Below are positions 37,811 to 46,500 of a DNA stretch of 56,859 nucleotides, piece by piece. Source of the stretch: Rariglobus sp. GTDB taxonomy: Bacteria; Verrucomicrobiota; Verrucomicrobiia; Opitutales; Opitutaceae. The first letter of the stretch is position 1, and the number at the start of each line of letters is the position of its first letter. The notes beneath the pieces were generated by a model. That model searched no databases and was not told the DNA's origin. It saw only the letters and a list, made by a program, of their open reading frames with translations. The position numbers and the translations under genes were made by a program. Location of the stretch: contig JAQSWS010000028.1 of NCBI GenBank assembly GCA_029266495.1, forward strand, positions 5,417 to 62,275, written 5' to 3'.

Positions 37811-39042
37811 GCGTTGAAACCATCATGAGCAGCGCGACCCCGGTCCCCGCCAGGACCGTTCCCCGTCTTCTGGCCTCGATCTTGGTGGCCATCTGCCTGA
37901 CGCGGCTCGGCACCAGCATCTTCCTGCCCGCGCTGCCGATGATGCAGACGAGCCTCGGTGTTTCCCTCGAAGCGCTGAACGCGACGCTCACGGTGTTCTT
38001 TATCGCCTATGCCGCGGCGACCTTGGTGGCCGGACCGCTCGTCGATAGCTTCGGACGCCGGCCAGTCATTCGACTGGGGTTGATCGTATTTATCGTCGGA
38101 TCGCTGCTCTGCGGTTTCGCGCAGGCGATGCCGCAGCTCTGGTCGGGCCGCATTTTACAGGCCGTGGGGGTCGCGTTCATTCCCGTGGCCGGCCGCGTGA
38201 TGGTGCGCGACGTGTGCGACGATCGCCAGATGCTCTCCGCGCTGGGCTGGATCAGCGCAATCAGCAGCGTGGGCCCGATTCTGGCTGCGGTGCTGGGTGG
38301 CGTAATCGTCAAACACGCCGGATGGCAGGCGACGTTCCATGTGCTCTCACTGGCGGGTGTCGCCGTCACCGCTTTCATCTGGCGGAGCCTCCCGGAGACG
38401 ATCACCGAACCGAAGCCCTTCAGCCTTGGCTCGGCGCTTCGCAGCTATGTCCGCATGCTGGCCTCGGGAAGCTTTTCGATCGTCGTCCTGCCGGTCTCGT
38501 TGTGCTTTGCCCTCCAGGGAGTCTATTTTGCGGCGGCGCCCTACATTTTTGTGCACAGCTTCAAGCTGAGTCCGGCCGTCTTCGGCCTTTCCAACATTGT
38601 CCTCCTCGCGGCGTTGTTGTGCGGGCGCCCGCTCGCACTCTTCTTGTCGAAACGGTATTCCACGTTCACGGCCTACGTGACTCCAGCCGTCCTGACCGTC
38701 ACGGCGGGAGTGTTGCTGCTGTATTGGGTCAGGACCGATACGATCAACCCCGTGAAGTTTTTGTGTGCGACCGGTCTCTACTGCATGGGCTTTGGCGCAA
38801 TGGTTCCTGTCGGCATGCAGTCCATCCTTACCGCGTGGAAATCCGAGGGCGGCAAAGCCTCGTCGCTGTTCGGATTCAGCACCTTCGGGGCGATGGCATT
38901 GGGTTCGTTCGCCGTGGGGGTGTTAAGCGAGAATCCGGACGAAACGCTGGAGGTGATGGCCTTCCTGACCTTTGCCTTCGGCTTGCTGGTGTTGCTCTCA
39001 GCCGCCCTCACCCGGGGCTTTTTGCAGAAACGCAAACCATGA
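37807..39042 (+). CDS. MFS exporter, Bcr/CflA-like
   Basis: 411 residues, 12 TM helices. The family loops are present: AGPLVDSFGRRPVIRLGL between TM2 and 3, LQAVGVAFIPVAGRVMVRDV in TM4, and an ILAAVLGGVIV segment. Bcr/CflA proteins export bicyclomycin-like drugs, dipeptides or metabolites. GTG 37807 overlaps the previous stop codon (GTGA), which argues for co-translation; ATG 37825 is the alternative. It probably exports the product of the upstream synthetase. Confidence 0.88.
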   Translation: MSVETIMSSATPVPARTVPRLLASILVAICLTRLGTSIFLPALPMMQTSLGVSLEALNATLTVFFIAYAAATLVAGPLVDSFGRRPVIRLGLIVFIVGSLLCGFAQAMPQLWSGRILQAVGVAFIPVAGRVMVRDVCDDRQMLSALGWISAISSVGPILAAVLGGVIVKHAGWQATFHVLSLAGVAVTAFIWRSLPETITEPKPFSLGSALRSYVRMLASGSFSIVVLPVSLCFALQGVYFAAAPYIFVHSFKLSPAVFGLSNIVLLAALLCGRPLALFLSKRYSTFTAYVTPAVLTVTAGVLLLYWVRTDTINPVKFLCATGLYCMGFGAMVPVGMQSILTAWKSEGGKASSLFGFSTFGAMALGSFAVGVLSENPDETLEVMAFLTFAFGLLVLLSAALTRGFLQKRKP

Positions 39043-39171
39043 TGCCCCGACAGGAGGCGTGCACATCACTCGCCCGGGATACCGGCCTCCGCGTTTTCTG
39101 ATCAGCGAGCTGAGTGCAAACCTTCCGCTCTGGACTCCCGTCTCCAGACTCCTAGCGTCATCCCTTCCTCC

Positions 39172-40452
39172 ATGACTCTGATCGAAGACCTTCAATGGCG
39201 CGGACTCCTCGCCGACTGCACCGACCTCGACGCGCTCACCAAGCGCCTGAACGAAGGACCCGTCACCCTCTATTGCGGCTTCGATCCGACCGGCGACTCG
39301 CTCCATGTCGGCCATCTCATGGGTCAGCTCACTCTCAAGCGCTTCCAACTCGCCGGCCACCACGTCATGGCCCTCGCAGGCGGAGCCACCGGCATGGTGG
39401 GCGACCCCTCCGGCCGCTCCTCCGAACGCAACCTTCTCACACGCGAACAGCTCTCGCACAATATCGCCTGCATCAAGGAACAGCTCGCGCGCTTGCTCGA
39501 CTTCGACGCCTCCGCCAACCCGGCCCGGCTCGTGGACAATGCCGACTGGACCGCACCCATCAGCTTCCTCGATTTCCTCCGCGATATCGGAAAACACTTT
39601 TCGTTGAACGTCATGCTCGCCAAGGACTCCGTGAAGTCCCGCATGGAGGGCGACTCGGGCATCAGCTACACCGAGTTCAGCTACCAGCTCCTCCAGGCGC
39701 ACGACTTCTACCACCTGCGCAAGACCTTCAACTGCGAACTCCAGATCGGCGGTTCCGACCAGTGGGGCAACATCACCGCCGGCACCGATCTCGTCCGTAA
39801 AAAGCTCGGCGCGCATGTCTGGGGCTGGACCTTCCCGCTCATCACCAAGAGCGATGGCACCAAATTCGGCAAAACCGCCGGCGGTGCCGTCTGGCTCGAT
39901 GCACAAAAGACCAGCCCCTACAAGCTCTACCAGTTCTTCGTTAACACGGAGGACGCCAAGGTCTCCGAATACCTGCGCAAATTCACCTTTCTCAGCCGTC
40001 CCGAAATCGAGGACCTTGAGGCGAAACACGCCGCCAATCCCGGCCCGCGCGAAGCCCACAAGGCGCTCGCACGCGAAGTCACCCGCCTCGTTCATGGACA
40101 AGCCGCGCTCGACGCCGCCCTCAAGGCCAGCGAGATCCTTTTCGGCGCGGAGATCGGCGACACCACCGAGGACGTGTTCCGCGATGTCGTCGGCGAGATT
40201 CCCACCAAAGAGGTCATCTCCGCCCAACTCGCCACGCCCGGTTTCCTTCTCACCGAGGCGCTCGTCCACTCCGGTCTCTCGCAATCAAAAGGACAGGCAC
40301 GCAAGGATATCGAGGGCGGCGGCGTTTATATCAATAACGTGAAATGCGCCGACATCGCCCGCGTCCTCACTCCGTCCGACCTCCTCTTCGGCAAGCACAT
40401 CCTCCTTCGCAAAGGCAAACGCACCTACGCCGTGCTGAACCTGACCGCGTAA
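39172..40452 (+). CDS. tyrS: Tyrosyl-tRNA synthetase
   Basis: 426-residue class I synthetase. The HIGH-type motif is HVGH (45-48), the KMSKS-type motif is KFGKT (about 231-235), and CGFDPTGDSLHVGH, GGSDQWGNI and YTEFSYQLLQAHDF form the tyrosine/ATP site. A C-terminal S4 RNA-binding domain (SQSKGQARKDIEGGGVYINN) completes the bacterial form. No Shine-Dalgarno; the ATG follows TCCCTTCCTCC. Length and motifs are standard. Confidence 0.98.
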   Translation: MTLIEDLQWRGLLADCTDLDALTKRLNEGPVTLYCGFDPTGDSLHVGHLMGQLTLKRFQLAGHHVMALAGGATGMVGDPSGRSSERNLLTREQLSHNIACIKEQLARLLDFDASANPARLVDNADWTAPISFLDFLRDIGKHFSLNVMLAKDSVKSRMEGDSGISYTEFSYQLLQAHDFYHLRKTFNCELQIGGSDQWGNITAGTDLVRKKLGAHVWGWTFPLITKSDGTKFGKTAGGAVWLDAQKTSPYKLYQFFVNTEDAKVSEYLRKFTFLSRPEIEDLEAKHAANPGPREAHKALAREVTRLVHGQAALDAALKASEILFGAEIGDTTEDVFRDVVGEIPTKEVISAQLATPGFLLTEALVHSGLSQSKGQARKDIEGGGVYINNVKCADIARVLTPSDLLFGKHILLRKGKRTYAVLNLTA

Positions 40453-40604
40453 ACGGGAGCCGGAGGAGCCTCACCCGATCCCGGGGCACAAGCGTCAGCC
40501 CGGCCAAAGGCGGCCCCCAGCCTGCCTTTGGAACACCCTCACCGCTACGCTTGACTCCACCCGCCCGCATCCCGCAACGTTCCCGACTCACCTTTTAAAA
40601 ACCT

Positions 40605-40718
40605 ATGGGCCAACAATCCAACAAACACATCAAGAAGAAGCGCCGCATCGCCTACCACAAACGCAAGAAGGAAGCCGCCGCTGCCACCAAGAAGCCCGCC
40701 TCCAAGGCGAAGAAGTAA
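40605..40718 (+). CDS. 37-residue highly basic protein
   Basis: Too short for ordinary gene calling but well supported: ATG after a TTTTAAAAACCT leader, Lys/Arg-rich sequence (HIKKKRRIAYHKRKK), a TAA stop and an intrinsic terminator 22 bases on. 17 of 37 residues are Lys or Arg. This looks like a small RNA- or ribosome-binding protein of the type kept across verrucomicrobia and relatives; I cannot name the family with certainty. Confidence 0.7.
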   Translation: MGQQSNKHIKKKRRIAYHKRKKEAAAATKKPASKAKK

Positions 40719-40740
40719 TCGGCTTCACCTCCGACTCTTT

Positions 40741-40772
40741 AAAAACCGCCGCCTTACCGCTGCGGTTTTTTT
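40741..40772 (+). terminator. Rho-independent terminator
   Basis: AAAAACCGC (40741-40749) pairs with GCGGTTTTT (40762-40770), followed by a T-run to 40772. It ends the small basic protein gene. Confidence 0.8.
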
Positions 40773-40875
40773 GTGGGCTCATGGTTTTCCAGCCAGAGCC
40801 CAATCTCGCGCCGGGCCTGCAAGGCATGCGTGAGCCAAAAGGCTGGTAGTCTCTATCATATTTTCTTCGGACATG

Positions 40876-40961
40876 AGGCAGGACGGGACCGCTGGGGCCG
40901 CCCCCGAACTCATCCGGCTTACGTGCGCCGAAGTGGACGGCCCAGCGGTCCATCCCTACCT
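40876..40961. repeat. Intergenic inverted-repeat element, copy 2
   Basis: The left arm (40876-40900) has GGACCGCTGGGGCC; the right arm (40938-40961, inverted) has GGACCGCTGGGCC preceded by AGGTAG. It matches the element at 1577-1669 in arm core and layout. It lies in the 259-base gap before the DUF1802 gene; an AT-richer patch at 40845-40868 could hold a promoter. Confidence 0.6.
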
Positions 40962-40977
40962 TTCATCCACTTTCTCC

Positions 40978-41520
40978 ATGTCTCCCGCGTTCAAAGAATG
41001 GCAGGTCATCGTCGAGGCCCTCCTCGCCGGCGAACAGCTCCTCATCCTGCGCAAAGGCGGTATCGCCGAAGGCCGGGGAGGCTTCGCGCCCAATCGTGCC
41101 GCCCGCTTCTGGCTTTTCCCCACGCACTTTCACGCACAGGCGGAGAAAACCAAACCGTCCGCCGCCCGGTTCATCGATCCCACGCCCGCTCAGGACGCCA
41201 CCGTCACCGTGCGCGCGTTTGCCGATGTCGTGCATCACGCCTTTCTCGCCGACTGGGAGTCCGTCGCCCGGCTCGATCCGTTTCACTTTTGGACCGCCGA
41301 CACGCTCCGGGAGCGATTCGACTGGGCAAAGCCCCCGGGTCTTCACGCGTTTGTCGTGCGCATTCACCGGCTCCACGCTCCAATCACCCTGCCACTCACC
41401 CGCGAGATGGGCGGCTGCAAATCCTGGATCGAACTTCCCGGGGCCTTCGATGCCCATCCGGCCACACCGGTGCTCGACGACACAACCTTCGCAACCCGGG
41501 CTGCCGACCTCGGCCTCTGA
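40978..41520 (+). CDS. DUF1802-family protein
   Basis: 180 residues. The N-terminal block FKEWQVIVEALLAGEQLLIL followed by RKGGIAEGRGGF and FWLFPTHFH is diagnostic of DUF1802, whose function is unknown. Cytoplasmic, no TM segments. ATG 40978 places the family start at residue 4; the frame is open upstream through the repeat element but that part is not conserved in character. It converges with the TPR gene, 55 bases apart. Confidence 0.85.
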   Translation: MSPAFKEWQVIVEALLAGEQLLILRKGGIAEGRGGFAPNRAARFWLFPTHFHAQAEKTKPSAARFIDPTPAQDATVTVRAFADVVHHAFLADWESVARLDPFHFWTADTLRERFDWAKPPGLHAFVVRIHRLHAPITLPLTREMGGCKSWIELPGAFDAHPATPVLDDTTFATRAADLGL

Positions 41521-41575
41521 TCGTAACGCCTCTGGCCGCGCCGCCTTTCTGTTCACGCAAACCGCACCGGTCCGC

Positions 41576-43543
41576 TCACGGATTCTGCGGCGCCGGCTTG
41601 GGCGTCCATTCCGTGAGCAATCGCTGGGCGACCGTGTAATCAGGAACCTTGGCGAGCAGCTCCTTTAACAAAAATACCGCCTCCTGATTGCGGCCCGCGG
41701 ACTTCAACTCGCGTGCGGCCTCAATCATCTTCGCCGAGCGTTGCCGGTCTCCATTGATGTAAAGACGGGCCGCCAGTCGCAACGTCAGCAGATCTCCCGT
41801 TCGCCCGCTGAAGCGCACCTCGTCGCGGGAAAGCTCCGCGTCACGGGCGGCCAGCCAGGCCGGCTTGGCAAGCCGGACCTCCTTGATTGCCTGCAACGCG
41901 CCCGTGTAATCACCGCCTTTGGTCAACTCGTCGAGCCGTGCCAGAAAACCGGCCTCGTCCCATTCCACTCGCCCGGCCGGGGCAAGAATGGGCTCCACCA
42001 CCGCGGTCGAGGGCCGTGGGCGCGGAACCACCACCGCGACCTTGGCCGCCTGTGCGGCGGCGAGCTCGCCATCCAGTTCATTGCGCCAGGCCTCGATCAC
42101 CGTGTTTTGCGGATAAATCCCTTGCGCGAAAGTGACAATCTCCCGGGCGGTGGCCGGACGTTTCGCACGACGCATGTTGGTGATCAAATCCTTGTAGAAA
42201 CTCAGCGCGAACTGCCGCCCGCGCACCAGATCGACGAGGTTGGATTGAGCGCCATCCGCCGGGTCGAGCGCAGCCCTGACTTGAGCGTTCATGACCTCAT
42301 ACCAAGGCGCCGCAGCCTCGGTCTTTTTCGGCGAGTCGGCGATCTCCGCAAGCACACCTGCCGCCGCATCCCACTCGCCCTGCGCAATCAACGATTGCAC
42401 CAGGAAACGCCGCAACGGCTCGAGGTCGAAACCCTGTTGCCCGGCATAGGCGACGAGCTGCTCGATCATCGGTCGCTCGGCAATCTCGGCAAGCGGTGCC
42501 GCCAAGACATGCAAATACTGAGGCGTGCTGCCGAATCTCAACAGGAACCGCTCGAACGCGGTGTTCGCCTGATCACGGCGCCCGGCCAGCAATTGTTGCA
42601 CGATACCGTAAACATAGGGTCGCGGGTCGGTCGGAGACAGGCTCCGCAACATTTCCAGCGATCGCTCCATCCCGGCCGGATTGCCGGCCTCGCGATATGC
42701 CCGCACCTGCAACCGCAGGATCTGCGGATCGGCCCGGCTGCCTCCCCGGCGGTTCCACTCGTCCAAAAAGGTCAGAGCCTCGGCGCCCTTGCCGGCCTTG
42801 AGCAAGGCCAGCACTCGAAACTCGTTGAGCGCGGGACTGCCCGTCTCGTCTTCGGAGCCGGCGAGGGCCAGTGCTTCGTCCGACCGGTCGGCCGCAAGCA
42901 GCACGGAGACTTTTTGCTGGACGAGCCATCGGTGATCGGACGCAAGCCGCGGGTCGCTTCCGACCAGCGCAAGGGCACGGTCGCAGGTGCGCAGCGCCCA
43001 GTCAAAATTTTCGCTCTGCGTCGCGGACTTGAGCATCGTTTCGACGTAGTCTTTTCCCGGATACTTGGTCGCAAGACCGCCATCATAGACCTCGATCGCC
43101 TGTTTGCGGGCCTTCATCGCAATGAAGATCTCGGCGAGCGTCAGCCGGCCCTCGATTTCATCGGGATTGCGGGCGATGCCGATGCGCAGCTTGGACAACC
43201 CCGTCCCCCACTTGCGCTCCTTGATGTCGGCGAGACCCTCGGCCACCAGCGCCTGGCCGCGCAGCTTTTGGATGCCACTCCAGCGGGTTGGCAGGATCAG
43301 GTCGGTATAGGTGACGTAGTTATACGGCCGGCGGTCCAGCCAGAACCAGAGCGCCGCCGCCCCCGTGAAATAGCCCACCACCGCGAGCCCGGCGAGCCAC
43401 GCCAGCACTCCACGACCGCTGATGACGATGCCGCGCAAACGCCCGCCGGGGTTGCCCCGGGTGTAGATGCCGAACAGCCCAAGATGCCAGTCGGCTTCGA
43501 CGCGCGCGCCATTCCAGCATAGTTTGATCTTGGGAAATGCCAT
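41576..43543 (-). CDS. TPR-like membrane-anchored protein
   Basis: 655 residues. A cytoplasmic N-terminus is followed by one TM helix (about 44-69, VLAWLAGLAVVGYFTG) and some 580 residues of helical, TPR/PEP-CTERM-associated-style repeats (for example LRIGIARNPDEIEGRLTLAEIFI, ALTFLDEWNRRGG, AVFLLKELLAKVPDY). No catalytic motif. It begins 19 bases after smc ends, so the two may be co-transcribed; a scaffold role at the envelope is the most I can infer. Confidence 0.8.
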   Translation of the reverse strand: MAFPKIKLCWNGARVEADWHLGLFGIYTRGNPGGRLRGIVISGRGVLAWLAGLAVVGYFTGAAALWFWLDRRPYNYVTYTDLILPTRWSGIQKLRGQALVAEGLADIKERKWGTGLSKLRIGIARNPDEIEGRLTLAEIFIAMKARKQAIEVYDGGLATKYPGKDYVETMLKSATQSENFDWALRTCDRALALVGSDPRLASDHRWLVQQKVSVLLAADRSDEALALAGSEDETGSPALNEFRVLALLKAGKGAEALTFLDEWNRRGGSRADPQILRLQVRAYREAGNPAGMERSLEMLRSLSPTDPRPYVYGIVQQLLAGRRDQANTAFERFLLRFGSTPQYLHVLAAPLAEIAERPMIEQLVAYAGQQGFDLEPLRRFLVQSLIAQGEWDAAAGVLAEIADSPKKTEAAAPWYEVMNAQVRAALDPADGAQSNLVDLVRGRQFALSFYKDLITNMRRAKRPATAREIVTFAQGIYPQNTVIEAWRNELDGELAAAQAAKVAVVVPRPRPSTAVVEPILAPAGRVEWDEAGFLARLDELTKGGDYTGALQAIKEVRLAKPAWLAARDAELSRDEVRFSGRTGDLLTLRLAARLYINGDRQRSAKMIEAARELKSAGRNQEAVFLLKELLAKVPDYTVAQRLLTEWTPKPAPQNP

Positions 43544-43562
43544 GGAGCAACGAATCGCCTGC

Positions 43563-46500
43563 TCAGGCGCCGATGGTGGATTTCGCACCCCGCACGGATT
43601 CGGCGATGTTCTCCTGGTGGGCCTCGATGTCGCCCTTGTTCTGGTTGAACTTCATCGAAACAGTCTTCGACACGCCGCGTTCCTCCATCGTCACGCCGTA
43701 GATCGCCTGTGCGGCCGAGACCGTGCGCTTGTTGTGCGTGATGATGATGAACTGGGAGTTGTCCACGAACTTGCCCAGCAAGTTCGTGAAACGACCGATG
43801 TTCGATTCGTCGAGCGGCGCGTCCAGCTCGTCGAGCAAGCAGAACGGCGAAGGCTTCACCATGTAGAGGGCGAAGAGCAACGCGACCGCGGTGAGTGTTT
43901 TCTGCCCGCCGGAGAGCAGCGTAATGCCCTTGAGCTTGGTGCCGGGAGGCTGCGCGGTGATCTCGATGCCGGACTCCAGGATATCGTCGGTAACGATGAG
44001 CTCGAGGTTGGCGATGCCGCCGCCAAAGAGCGTCTGGAACGTGTAAACGAAGTTCTTTTTGATCTGGTCGAAGGTGATCTGGAACTGGGTCATCGAGGTC
44101 TGGTTGATCTCGTCGATCGTCTTGATGAGGTCAGCCTTCGCGGTGTTCAGGTCATCGCTCTGCCCCTTGAGAAAGTCATAGCGCTGCTTGAGTTCGGCGT
44201 ATTCCTCGATGGCACCCGTGTTGACCGCGCCCATGCTGGCGAGGCGCTGGCGGAGAGCGTCGAGCTCGGTCTTCACGGCGTCCATGTCCGCGGATTTTTC
44301 GAGCGCAACCAGATCCTCCTCGGTCGGATCGGGCTTGGGGCCCTTCTTCTTGCGGCGTTTGACCGGGACAGCTTCAGCCTCGGCAGGCTGGGCCTCGCCT
44401 TCAACCACGGGTGTAGCGGCCGGGCTCTCAACTTTGGCCTCGGGACTCTCGGCTTTTCCGCCCTCCTCATCCTCGTCGTCGTCGAGATCGAGCGCCTTCA
44501 GGTCGGGCGGATCATCCTCGGAACGCCAGAGAAGCGCACGCCAGTCGTATTGGCCAACGCGAATCTGAAACTCGCGCTGCACATCCTCCTCGAGGAACTG
44601 GGCGCGCGACTTGTTTTGGGCCAGGGCGACTTCGCAGCGGCTGAAGTCCGACTGGGCCTTCTCGGCGTCGGTGCGAATGCCTTCCTGGGAGTTTTCAACC
44701 CCGCCGATCTCACGCTCGACGTCGGCGAGCTCCTTGCGGATCTGCTCCACCTGCTGCTGGGCGACGATGAGGGTTTCGGCGATCTGCGCGGCGCGGGCCT
44801 TCTGGTTGTCGCTTTCGGATTCGAGGGACGAGATCTGCTCGGTCCACACCTCGATTTCCTGCTGGCGCTGGACGAGGATCTCGGAGAGCTGGGCGCGACG
44901 ACGCTCCATGTCGGCGATGCCGCGATCAAGGACCTCGACCTTCTGGCGACGCTCGGCGAGTTCGAGGCGGGCCTGGGCCAGGGTTTCGCGTTTCACATCG
45001 CGATCGGTGCGCAACTCGACAATGCGCGTCTCCATTTCATGGATACGCGCGCGGCCGGCTTCGACCGCATTGGATGCCTCGGTGAGCGCAGCCTGGGCGC
45101 GCTCGAAGCGGGCCTGAGTTTCGTTGCGCTGGGCTTCCAGGCCCTGCAGCTCGGAATCCATGCGGCCGGCCTTGGCACCGATCTCTTCGAGCGCACGCTG
45201 CGCGTTGCGCTCCTCGGACTGGACCGTCGCGACATTCTGGGACGCCTCAAGCACCTCGGCGCGCTTGGCTTCGAGGGTGGTCTCGGCCTCGGCGAGGCGG
45301 GCGTTGAGGTTGTCGATGATGGCCTTCTGGTCATCGTGGGCCTTCTGATCGTCCGCGAGCAGGCGGGCGGTCTCGCGCAGGTCGATTTCGCGCTGAACGA
45401 TGCTGTTGTTCGATTTTTTTGCGAAGCCGCCGAAGACCAGGCCGCGGCGGTCGACGATCTCGCCCTTCGCGGTGGCGACGGCGAGGAAGCTGAACGACGG
45501 ATTGGCTTTCCAAAAATCGAGGAAGGCGTGGAGGTTGTCCGCGACATAGCAGGCGCCGAGGAGCGCGGCGGCGGGATGCGAGGCATCGAGATTGAGCAAG
45601 GCGGATGTCGCGGGCGTAAGACCCGGAGGCAGCTCGACGGAGGGGGAAACGTGAGGCTGCAGACCTGAAACCTGAAGGCAGACGCTGCCGATCTGTTCAG
45701 TCTCCAGCTGTGCGAGGATGCGTTGCGCCGTTTCTACGTCGGCGACGCTGATCGCCTCAACGGCGGACCCGAGCAAGGATTCGATGGCCTTGGCATGGGC
45801 GGGCACGACTTCGAGGCCCTTAGTGATCGGAATGGCCGTGGAGGAGCCGAGCGTGGGGGCGAGACGCCCCTGAAGGATGGCCTTCGCACCTTCGCCGAAG
45901 CCTTCGAACTTCTCGGCGAGCTGCTTGAGCAGGTTCAGGCGGGCGGTGCGCTGGGCGAGCTGGCGGTCGATGTCCTGGAGCTTTTTCTGCGCCTCGCGGA
46001 ATTCCCTGGTGAGATCGCCGATCTGGATCTGCACGTCCTGCGTCTCCTGATGGGCGCGGGCCTTGGCGACGGTGGCCTCCTCGACGCGGGCGTTGAGCTC
46101 GGAGAGCTGCTGGGCGGCGGAGGACTGCTGCTGGCGGAGTTGCTCGAGTTCGCCGGCGACGGATTCATGGCGGTGGGCGGAGGTCTTTTGGTCGACCTCG
46201 TAGCTGGAGCAATCGGTGCGGAGGCGGGCGACGTTGCTCTCGAACTGGAGGAGCTGGAACTTGGTTTGCTGAAGCTCCTGTTCGAGCTTCGTCAACTCGG
46301 CTTCGACGACGGCGAGTTCGCGATTGCGATCCTGGAAGACCGCGTCGGAGCTGCCGAGAAGAGTGAGCTGCTGCTCCTTGTCCTGCGCGCCGGTGTCGAC
46401 CTGCGAGGACAACTCGTGGAGCTGCATCTCGAGTTCGCCGAGGTTGTCACGGGAGGACTCGAGACGGTCGGCGAGGCCCGAGCGCTTGATCTGGGAAAGG

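Noticed and set aside
43467-45668. 733-codon open frame opposite smc
   Set aside because: Low-complexity Leu/Gly/Glu translation without motifs; smc motifs lie on the minus strand.
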